From Zancudomyces culisetae (lineage: Eukaryota; Kickxellomycota; Harpellomycetes; Harpellales; Legeriomycetaceae), in assembly GCA_001969505.1 (NCBI GenBank), contig LSSK01001920.1, positions 1 to 10,423 on the forward strand: 10,423 bases of DNA. Reading direction: 5' to 3'. The number at the start of each line of letters is the position of its first letter. The stretch's first letter is position 1. The translations under genes and the position numbers were made by a program. The notes under the pieces are model-generated. The model was not told where the DNA came from and made no database searches. It saw only the letters and a program-made list of their open reading frames with translations. This document shows positions 1-7,500 of this stretch, in pieces.

Positions 1-70
1 TGTAAATAAATGTGGCGAAAATAATCTAAATTGTTGATAAACTTTTTTAATGTATTTTTCCTCCGCTCAT

Positions 71-87
71 CCTCCTCCTCCTCCTCT
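71..87. repeat. (CCT)n microsatellite
   Basis: Five consecutive CCT units plus a partial one, inside a longer pyrimidine-rich stretch starting near 59. It lies outside any recognised gene. No function is evident. Confidence 0.8.
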
Positions 88-360
88 CTATCCAAAAGAA
101 ATATAAACTGATGCGAGTATGAGAAAAGCCAAGCAAAGTATACTAAATTTTGTAGTATATATTGTTGGTTGATACAATAGTGGTAGTGATTAGTGGTAAA
201 GTAAAAGTATATTTTCAACTCTGCAACTTTTCATAACATCATTATTACTGCTATTTGGTGTTAATATATTTCCCATCTCGTACTTTTGATTTAATAACAG
301 CATTTGTAATAACATTTGGAACTATTGGGTTGTTATTCTCTAGGTAATATTATGCATAAT

Positions 361-385
361 AAATAAATAAATAAGCAAATAAATA
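361..385. repeat. (AAAT)n tetranucleotide repeat
   Basis: Tandem AAAT units interrupted once by GC at 375-376. A simple repeat in intergenic DNA with no associated gene signal. Confidence 0.75.
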
Positions 386-2142
386 GGGTCCTTACTATTG
401 ATATCGTTGTTAAAAGAAGAAAAGAGTAAGGGATATGGTGTGTTGATGAGGTTAAAATAATTGAGCACATGCGATATCGAAATTAACAATAAAAGTAAAA
501 TACAAGGGACCAGGATATTCAGAGATGACAATTGAAGAAAAGTATGTTCCGATAATTATATACTTTACAAGCCTAGGCGAGTATTTCTCCCAAGTAATGA
601 TTAATAAAAACGTGATTGTTTACAAAAAAAAGTAAAAATATTAATTAGTAAAGGTGAAAAACTTTTTTTTTTTTTAAAAGCTAATCAATTGGTAATAATA
701 TAGTTATCTAAACTGGTTAAAAACAATAGGAAAAGAAAAAAAGTTTGGGAATAGACTTTAAAAGAGGGATTTATTTCTATTTTTTTTTTGGCAGAAGAGC
801 AAGTAATACAAGTAAAAATAAATCCAAGAGCCAAATTAGCAATCAACAACATAAGTGCATACCTGGTGATATGTTTTATTTTTATCACCAGACCATATAA
901 CAGTAGAAAAAAGTGCAACCTTGGTAATTTACATTGTAACCATACTTTTACACTATACTTTTTTTTCTTTTTTCGTTTCTCCTGTTTTGTTATACAAAGC
1001 AACAGAGATTTATTAACTACAAGTTGTACAAAGAGAATGATAATACCACACCCTCCCCCCTCTTCCTCTCCCTCTCTACTCATTTTGGAAAGACTAATTT
1101 AAAACCACATGTTAATATAAATATGTTTATTGTTTGAAAATATTTATGTTTGAGACTGTGTTCAAAGAATAAAGGCAAACACAATAATAAATGACGATCG
1201 TTTTACATGTATACTACTGATTCTGGTACTTGCTCAATATTTTCAGTAACAATTGATGTTCAGTATATTTTACAATATATTCTTTTGGTGAAATGGCTTA
1301 TGAGGGAAATAAAAAAGTATGGTAAATAATTGCACATAAATTGCTGGTCCTTTTTTTATTATATATTTACTTGCACATTCAAAAGTTTATAAAAGTATAC
1401 TCGCAAAAATATTCAAAAATATTACTAATCAAAAATTCAGAATTTACTGACCTAATCCCACCCAACCTTCAACTCGAAAATTCTCAAACCTGTTTACAAA
1501 CTCTATATAGTACAAATGATAATGATAATGCAAATGCAAACGTGATAAAGCGTATGTATGATGTATAATCTTGTTGCTTTTACCCTCTCTCCCGAAAAAA
1601 AAACCCGCAAACCAAGCTTTCCTCCTATCTCCCTCTTTCTCTCTCTCTGGTACATAAAGAGGAATAACAATATGATACTCAAACTTCTGCCACATGTCTG
1701 TACAATTACCCAAAAAAGAATACATGTTCTAATTGATATCTATTGGATATATTTGATGCAGCTTTAATTTTTGTAAGCGTATGGTAATTCGTTTACAAGA
1801 AATACCCTAACCTTTTTCCACCATACCTTTACAGCTAGTATTCAGTTTAGCCAGTAAACTAGACCTTGGTTTGTGGATAATTTCAACAAGTCTGTTTTAG
1901 CATGCACTTTTTTTCTTCTTTTTATTTATTTATTTTTCTAAACAGCCAATATGTTGTGTAATTAATTTTGTTATGTTTACCTAAAATCAATAATAAAAAT
2001 TATACATTAAAATTCAATAAAGCTACAAAAAATAAATTAATTCATACTCATCTCAGATATTTACCAAAACAAATATTTATGCTTTAACTAATTGCAATAC
2101 ATTATTTGGTAAAACTATCTCACTATTAAAATTAAAAAAAAA

Positions 2143-2208
2143 ATTCCAATACCAATTCCAATTCCAATTCCAATACCAATTCCAATTCCAATTCCAATTC
2201 CAATTCCA
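2143..2208. repeat. 11-unit ATTCCA hexanucleotide tandem array
   Basis: Exactly eleven contiguous 6-bp units. Nine are ATTCCA and two (units 2 and 6) are the variant ATACCA. Units 1-4 and 5-8 both follow a pattern with the variant second, which suggests a past duplication of a 24-bp block. The array ends about 260 bp upstream of the ERF2 start and about 90 bp upstream of the candidate TATA box, so it sits inside the ERF2 promoter. A hexamer array could change copy number by slippage and alter promoter spacing. Confidence 0.92.
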
Positions 2209-2298
2209 AACATCATCGCGTTTATTGTATTATTTTTTTTTTCAAACCTGAACTAAAGGATATAAACTAGGATAAATATATTGGGTTTATAAATTACA

Positions 2299-2306
2299 TA
2301 TAAAAG
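2299..2306 (+). promoter_or_regulatory. Candidate TATA box for ERF2
   Basis: TATAAAAG matches the yeast TATAWAWR consensus exactly and lies 165 bp before the ERF2 ATG, a usual distance for budding yeast. No ATG occurs between it and the tiny uORF at 2460. Other TATA-like words (for example near 2262) do not match the consensus as well. The transcription start cannot be placed from sequence alone. Confidence 0.45.
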
Positions 2307-2459
2307 TGATAATCAAGTTTTCTTTTATTCTTCAGGAATAAAATAGAAATACACAGAAAACTAATTTAAAAAAAAACACGATTCGTTGACGAAATTCAAG
2401 ATCTAACTCAAATTTCAATTGTACTATACTAATTTTACAAGCTAAACCTACAACAAATA

Positions 2460-2474
2460 ATGGGACAAAAATGA
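2460..2474 (+). promoter_or_regulatory. Four-codon uORF overlapping the ERF2 start codon
   Basis: ATG GGA CAA AAA TGA encodes M-G-Q-K and stops. Its TGA (2472-2474) shares two bases with the ERF2 ATG (2471-2473), giving the overlap ATGA. Both ATGs have A at -3, a good yeast context. It is the only ATG between the candidate TATA box and the ERF2 start. If mRNA 5' ends lie upstream of 2460, scanning ribosomes would meet this ATG first, and ERF2 would depend on leaky scanning or termination-reinitiation. If transcripts start between the two ATGs, it is irrelevant. Confidence 0.45.
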
Positions 2475-4177
2475 ATTTCAAATCATCAAAACCCGAAACC
2501 AGGGAGGGAGAAAAAAGGGTCTATCAAGTATACACCAGCAACAACAAGTACTTTTTCAAAGGACGATTGGTGAGCGGTGCCAATTTCAAAATCTTTTTGC
2601 TTTCGATAACCTTGCTTTTGCTCCCAATTATAGTTTTCTTGGTGTTTATTTGTCCATACGTTTGGAAGAATGTCAGTATTGTGCCAGTATTGGTATTTAT
2701 ATATCTGCTACTAATTATCTTTTCTTCGATGTTTATGTCGGCATTTACCGATCCAGGAATTATTCCTAGAAATCTAGATGCGGTTAGCGATGAAGACTAT
2801 AGCAATCCATTTTTTGGTGGCAGACCATCTCAACCACAATTACAACCACAACCGCAACCGCAACCACAACCACAATCGCGATTACGATTAGAGCTACCAC
2901 CACAACTACAGCACCAAGAGGATAGAAAATTTGAAAGGAGGTTGAGTGGACTTACTAGTAATTTGAACAGCGATGCTAGTAGTAATAAAACAGATGTAAC
3001 AGTATTAAAATATGCACAAGAGATTGAAAATAGCAAAGAATCACATATAGATTACAGAGAAAGAGTGCTTCATGGTAGAGGATACCCAAAAGTAGTGGGT
3101 AAAGACTCTATGGAGTCCACCACATCACATGTGGTACCAAATACTAGAACTCGAGCAGCAACTAGAGCAAATAGTGATCGCAGTGATAATAGTGGGAATA
3201 CACGTCAAGTATCTGGAAAGGATATTGTAGAGGGAATCCTAAGTGGGGGAGAAGAGGGACAAGAGGAACGGGAAGTTAAAGTTAAAGTTAAAGCTGAAGG
3301 AAAAGGGGAGGAAAAGGGGAAGGCGAAGGGGAAAAGAGGGGAGATAATGAGGGGAGCTGAGGAGAAGATAAGAACAAGAATGAGGCAAGAAAGTATAAAG
3401 GATGAAATAATGGGGAGTAGTTCAACGGATACTAAACGGCAACAACAATTAAGAGAAAAGGAGAAGAAAAAACAAAAGGGAATAAAGAAAAAAAGGGACA
3501 AGAGGGTAGTTATTGAATATAATGAAAACCTTCCACCGCCATTTTTGATAATAGACGAGGGAAGTGGGGGTGGAGATGGAAATGGAAATGGTAGTGATGG
3601 GGGTGCACGTGGAGGGTTTACAGGTTCGAGGATCAATTATCGGTATTACCATCCCAGCTCCAAGGAGGTGGTAATCAATGGGAAGCTGATTAGATTAAAA
3701 TACTGCCATACTTGTCGGATATATAGACCACCTCGAGCGACACACTGTCGACAATGTGACAATTGTGTGGAGTATGAGGACCACCATTGTGTGTGGCTAA
3801 ATAATTGTATTGGCAAGAGAAACTATCGATACTTCTTTGCATTTGTGGTATCGACCATGATAGGATGTCTTTATATAATAGGATTTACGGTATACTATCT
3901 TGTATCTTCGTTTTCTTTAGATGCACAAGAGGGAGCGGGAGGGATAGATAGTCTATCGACGGCTAAACGAGTGGCAATTTCTATTACTCTGATAATCTAC
4001 CTTCTTCCATTTCTGTGTTTTGTTGGTGGATTGACGTTTTTCCACATATACTTGATGTGCTTTAACATGACAACCAACGAACAAATCCATTCATCACAGG
4101 GGATTCTTTCGACCATTTTTGGAGAAAATTCGAGTCCCTATTCCGAACATAATTGTTTGTACAATTTTGTGGATTGA
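2471..4177 (+). CDS. ERF2: Erf2-type DHHC palmitoyltransferase, catalytic subunit
   Basis: Protein S-acyltransferase. In yeast Erf2 works with Erf4 at the ER to palmitoylate Ras. The 568-aa frame shows an Erf2-like YFFKGRL segment (about 27-33), two membrane segments (about 39-63, 69-91) and the DPG motif (94-96). A very long low-complexity stretch (about 102-395) with QP repeats, Lys/Glu-rich and Gly/Asn-rich parts follows. The Cys-rich domain has C412, C415, H425, C426, C429, C432, catalytic D437-H-H-C440 and N-C446-I-G. Two more membrane segments (about 454-480, 502-530) and the TTNE motif (534-537) follow. S. cerevisiae Erf2 is about 360 aa, so the insertion explains the extra length. The start is the first in-frame ATG, with A at -3. 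The frame ends at a TGA before the usual family C-terminus, whose likely remainder is in frame downstream. CTG codons at residues 79, 406, 507 and 515 would be Ser in a CTG-clade yeast. DHHC identity is near certain. ERF2 rather than another DHHC member is likely. Confidence 0.9.
   Translation: MNFKSSKPETREGEKRVYQVYTSNNKYFFKGRLVSGANFKIFLLSITLLLLPIIVFLVFICPYVWKNVSIVPVLVFIYLLLIIFSSMFMSAFTDPGIIPRNLDAVSDEDYSNPFFGGRPSQPQLQPQPQPQPQPQSRLRLELPPQLQHQEDRKFERRLSGLTSNLNSDASSNKTDVTVLKYAQEIENSKESHIDYRERVLHGRGYPKVVGKDSMESTTSHVVPNTRTRAATRANSDRSDNSGNTRQVSGKDIVEGILSGGEEGQEEREVKVKVKAEGKGEEKGKAKGKRGEIMRGAEEKIRTRMRQESIKDEIMGSSSTDTKRQQQLREKEKKKQKGIKKKRDKRVVIEYNENLPPPFLIIDEGSGGGDGNGNGSDGGARGGFTGSRINYRYYHPSSKEVVINGKLIRLKYCHTCRIYRPPRATHCRQCDNCVEYEDHHCVWLNNCIGKRNYRYFFAFVVSTMIGCLYIIGFTVYYLVSSFSLDAQEGAGGIDSLSTAKRVAISITLIIYLLPFLCFVGGLTFFHIYLMCFNMTTNEQIHSSQGILSTIFGENSSPYSEHNCLYNFVD
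2831..2875 (+). repeat. QP dipeptide repeat in ERF2
   Basis: CAA-CCA type hexamers encode a mostly Q-P stretch (residues 121-135) at the start of the disordered insertion. It is a simple coding repeat, and a similar QP run occurs in the neighbouring BRO1. Confidence 0.85.
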
Positions 4178-4258
4178 TTATGCAAACCACGAACGGATTC
4201 CAATGTATATTGGAAGGGCCGAATTGATCCTTCTGATCCAAACATTGTAATTGTATAA
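4178..4258 (+). other. In-frame ERF2 C-terminal extension beyond TGA
   Basis: Directly after the ERF2 TGA (4175-4177) the same frame runs for 26 sense codons to TAA at 4256-4258. It begins LCKPRTDS, continues with VYWKGRIDP and ends IVIV. Erf2-like DHHC proteins usually have, after the TTxE motif, an N-P-F/Y segment, an N-hydrophobic segment and then LC(R/K)PR near the C-terminus. Here SPYSEHNCLYNFVD precedes the TGA and LCKPR follows it at the expected spacing, so the stop seems to fall inside a family motif. One G-to-A change (TGG to TGA) would explain it. Alternatives are translational readthrough, a real nonsense allele or a sequencing error. The tail contains no CTG. Confidence 0.6.
4198..4215 (+). 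other. Small perfect hairpin 20 nt after the ERF2 TGA
   Basis: TTCCAAT and ATTGGAA form a perfect 7-bp stem with a GTAT loop. It starts 20 nt downstream of the TGA, within the in-frame extension. It is AU-rich and so only weakly stable. It may be chance or may matter for stop-codon readthrough. Confidence 0.35.
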
Positions 4259-4264
4259 TTCTAC

Positions 4265-4285
4265 TTTTTTTTTTTAAAAAAAAAA
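4265..4285. repeat. T11A10 homopolymer junction
   Basis: Eleven T immediately followed by ten A, a self-complementary run just after the ERF2 frame. It may exclude nucleosomes or contribute to 3' end formation on either strand. It is also prone to length errors in sequencing. Confidence 0.85.
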
Positions 4286-4291
4286 CTAAAA

Positions 4292-4319
4292 GGAAAAAGG
4301 AAAAAGGAAAAAGGAAAAA
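4292..4319. repeat. (GGAAAAA)4 heptanucleotide array
   Basis: Four exact tandem 7-bp units, purine-only on the + strand, followed by a degenerate G-A tract. It lies in the shared 3' region of ERF2 and BRO1. Confidence 0.88.
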
Positions 4320-4361
4320 GAAAAGCCCCAAGTTGTTAATTCGATCAATTACTCTATTCAT

Positions 4362-4367
4362 AATAAA
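4362..4367 (+). terminator. Candidate poly(A) positioning signal for ERF2
   Basis: AATAAA in an A/T-rich context, 185 nt after the TGA and 104 nt after the TAA of the extended frame. Yeast poly(A) signals are degenerate, so this is only a plausible element. Confidence 0.35.
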
Positions 4368-4398
4368 ATATCCTTTTAGATGCTTGACTTGATTAATA

Positions 4399-4404
4399 TT
4401 TATT
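4399..4404 (-). terminator. Candidate poly(A) positioning signal for BRO1
   Basis: AATAAA on the minus strand, 119 nt beyond the BRO1 stop. With the plus-strand signal at 4362 it implies tail-to-tail or slightly overlapping transcripts. Confidence 0.35.
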
Positions 4405-4522
4405 CTATCATTAAATTATTAGACTAGAATGTCCAAATAAAAACAAAATATAATATAAACATAGAATTAAAAAGGAAATTAAAAAGGGTGGAAAGAAAAA
4501 AGAGAGGGAAATGTTGTACCAA

Positions 4523-7500
4523 TTAATCCATTAGATTAAATGGTTTTTTGCCTCTAGAAGAGTGGTTGGGTTGAGAGGAAGAATTTTGTTGTTGAGCATG
4601 AGGTTGGTATGTTTGTTGTTGGTAAATAGGCTGTTGTTGCTGTTGTGGTTGTTGTGGTTGTTGAGAGAAGGCAAAGTTTTGTGAGTTATTTACTGGGGGA
4701 GAATAGTAGTAAGGAGAGTTGTTTATAGGTGGAAGTTGTTGTTGAGGTTGTTGATATTGTGGCTGCATTGGAAGTTGTTGTAGAGGTAGAGGTAGAGGTG
4801 GTGGTGGCTGTTGATATACAGGCTGTTGATATACGGGTTGTTGGTATGTTTGTTGCTGGTATGTTGGAGATTGTTGATACACAGGTTGTTGGTATGTTGG
4901 TTGTTGCTGGTAAATGGGTTGTTGTTGATAGATTGGCTGTTGTTGATAGATTGGTTGTTGTTGTTGTTGTTGGTAAATAGGCTGTTGTTGATAAATAGGT
5001 TGCTGCTGGTATGTTGGCTGTTGTTGGTATGTTGGTTGCTGCTGGTATGTTGGCTGTTGTTGGTATGTTGGTTGCTGATATACTGGCTGTTGTTGATATA
5101 CGGGTTGCTGTTTATAAGCGGGCTGCTGGTACATTGGTGACAAGTAAGCATCATTATTTGTATTATTAATATTGGTTGTATTCGGATTCATGGTAGCAGG
5201 ACGGGACAAGGGAGTTGTAGATTGTGAGCTAGGGGTATAGTTAGAAAGATATTGAGGTTGAGTTTGGTGATAGGATTGAGGTTGAGGCTGGGGTTGAGGT
5301 TGAGGTTGAGGTTGAGGTTGAGGTTGAAGTGGTTTGTATAAAGACTGTTGATTGATTTCATTATTACTAGTGTCATATGATGAAATATATTTCAAGTCTT
5401 GGTTTTGTTGTTGTTGTTGTTGTTGTTGATATGAATATGGGTTATACTGTTGTTGCTGTTGCTGAACTGGAGGTTGTTGTTGAATGGGTGAGATTATTGA
5501 TGCATTAACAAATGCCATTGTTTGTCGATACTTTTCTTCAATATCTGCTTGGCTCATCACTGTAATTGGAGGAGCCAGAGTTATTGGAGTTATATTTGGC
5601 GCATGTGTTGATACACGTGTTGAAAGTGGGCTTGTTTTCGGTTGATCATATGTATTGTTGTTATTCATACCTTGGTTGATTTGTAGTTTATCCATTTGCA
5701 AAGTTAAATCTCTTGTTCCGTTTTGCTGTTGCTGTTGCTGTTGTTGTTGCGGTTGTTGTTGTTGTTGTTGTTGTTGATTATTAGTACTATACTTCTTACT
5801 GTTTAAATACCTCTCAATCTTAATCTTTAATTTCCTAACTAATCCTCCAAGATCCTCATAAAACTTGATCCCACTCTGCAGTCCCGAAATCAACTTGCTA
5901 TAGTCGTTGTATGCATCTATCAACTTTTGCTCTGCCTGCTCCTTGGCCACCAACCCAGCATCTCGTCGCTTATTGATCATTTGGACTTCTGCATTTTCCA
6001 CCAATCGTTTGACTTGTGACGTCAACTTCTTAACCAGTTGCTGCTGTGTATAATCATACGCCTTCAGCTTGCTAACAAGTGGCTTAAACTTTGTTAGTTG
6101 TTCTGTAAAGATATCTTGATCGTTTTTCATACCTCCGTTATTCATACTATTGCTCCCGCCACCTCCCTTTGAAAACACCAATACTCCTGTAATGTCTTCT
6201 TCACGTGCTGCTGCTTTCAACTGCTCTAAACATTTCCTACGTTCCGCACTCAACAATTTGGCATCACTATATATCCCTTCCACGCTATCCACTAATGCGC
6301 TTATTCCGCCTTCTACTGCCATCTTATCTGATTCCTCTTCTCCTAAATCCATCAACGACTTTCCATTTCTTCGCCCAACATCCTCCACTTTTCTCATTGC
6401 CTCTTTGATTACCTCCTCCAAATAACTCTCATATGGCTTTCTTAACCTCAACACTTCCTCTACCGGTTCAATGTTCTCCTTATACATTTTGGTTATCCTT
6501 TCGTCTGAACTCAATGCCTGGTCAAACGCCCTGCGCCTTATTTGCAATTCATCCTGAATTCTCTCCAAATCAAGCCCCATATCACCGCTATCAATTGTTT
6601 CACCCTCTATCATCTCCTCACTTTTCTTCATATCTCGGTCCACCATTTCTTTAAGCGTTTCCATTTGTACCATCATCACACTTGCTTCTTTAACTTCCGC
6701 GCCTTCCTCGTTCATCTTCTTGCCCAGCTCTACCAACAATTCACTTGGTTTGCACATACTTTCAATTTCCTCTTCTATGGCTGCTTTGCTATCCTGTGCA
6801 TATGGATATATCAACTTAAGAATCCCTGGAACTTGTAAATAGCCTAGTGCTGCCTCCATCTCCCCTTCTGATATCATCACCTTTTCCTCCTCTGTTCTAA
6901 GCATCCTCGCCTGCTCCTCACTATACATACTTGCTCGCTTGTGCACATCAATCGATACCAAGTTGCTAAATATCTCCTTTCCCATCACCTCTTCGTGCTC
7001 CCATTCCTCAAGTATATCCACAAATTTTACTGGTTGCACCACCTCCACACGCTCGGTCCTCTTCAACCTTTCTTCCTCTGGCACTGCCTCGTGATATATC
7101 ATCTCGTTCTCTGTTGTCGCCTGCTTACACCTCTCGCTCATTTCTTTTGAAAAGTTCGACATTGCCTCTTTAAGCTCCTTACATCCTATCGCGCCCAACC
7201 CATTCATTAAATATTCGCGTGTGCCGCTAAATATTGATGGTTCAAACCCCTTTGATTTCGCATATGCCTTTTTCGCTGCTCTCTGTGCCACCTCTAGTCT
7301 TCTTACTCTTTCTCCGTAATTGCATTTTGTAAGTGCTATCTCCGACTCATAGTATTGCGTCAATGCCTCATAATAGTATGCCTTTACTTCACAAACTACC
7401 TTCCATCCATGCGGTAGCTCTTCTTCAATAAACTCCTCATCCGACTCTTTCCCTTCTTCATCTCCCTCCCCTTCCCCATCCCCTTCTTCTCTATCTTCTT

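Larger units (their letters stand above)
1..2470. other. Gene-free AT-rich intergenic region upstream of ERF2
   Basis: No convincing coding region is visible on either strand over about 2.4 kb. Open frames here are short, encode hydrophobic or poly-Phe/poly-Lys strings that follow the A/T runs, and show no recognisable domain. The stretch holds poly-T and poly-A runs (around 670, 780, 960, 2135, 2235), simple repeats, three forkhead-like TGTTTAC words (617, 1491, 1974) and an ACCCTAACC word at 1804 resembling a Tbf1/telomere-type site. These short words are weak evidence in AT-rich DNA. The right part is the ERF2 promoter. The left part could belong to a gene beyond the window or to an unannotated non-coding transcript. 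Confidence 0.7.
4259..4522. other. Convergent intergenic region between ERF2 and BRO1
   Basis: About 260 bp separate the extended ERF2 frame from the BRO1 stop. The region is A/T-rich and holds a T11A10 run, a (GGAAAAA)4 array and poly(A)-type signals in both directions. The two 3' UTRs probably meet or overlap slightly. No gene is visible. Confidence 0.75.

Noticed and set aside
788-1102. 104-codon plus-strand frame and the 132-codon antisense frame over 685-1083
   Set aside because: The plus frame starts at TTG inside a poly-T run, both contain poly-Phe or poly-Lys strings from homopolymers, and neither shows a domain.
1415-1442. TTACTAAT followed by ATTCAG, resembling a branch point and 3' splice site
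   Set aside because: No convincing 5' splice site (GTATGT-type) and no coding exon are visible on either side.
4088-4155. Frameshift alternative for the ERF2 end giving PFITGDSFDHFWRKF in another frame
   Set aside because: It looks faintly like the family N-P-F-x-x-G segment, but it stops at once and does not lead to LCKPR. The original frame gives both SPYSEHNCLYNF and LCKPR at the right spacing.
4808-5134. Regular repeat that could be mistaken for a CRISPR array
   Set aside because: Units are contiguous, 15-18 bp, translate in frame within BRO1 and have no spacers. The host is a eukaryote.
4723-5154. Long open frames in other frames and on the opposite strand over the BRO1 tail repeats
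   Set aside because: They are translations of the same tandem repeat in alternate frames (Asn/Ser/Thr-rich or Leu/Val-rich) with no domain. The BRO1 frame extends far on both sides with recognisable domains.
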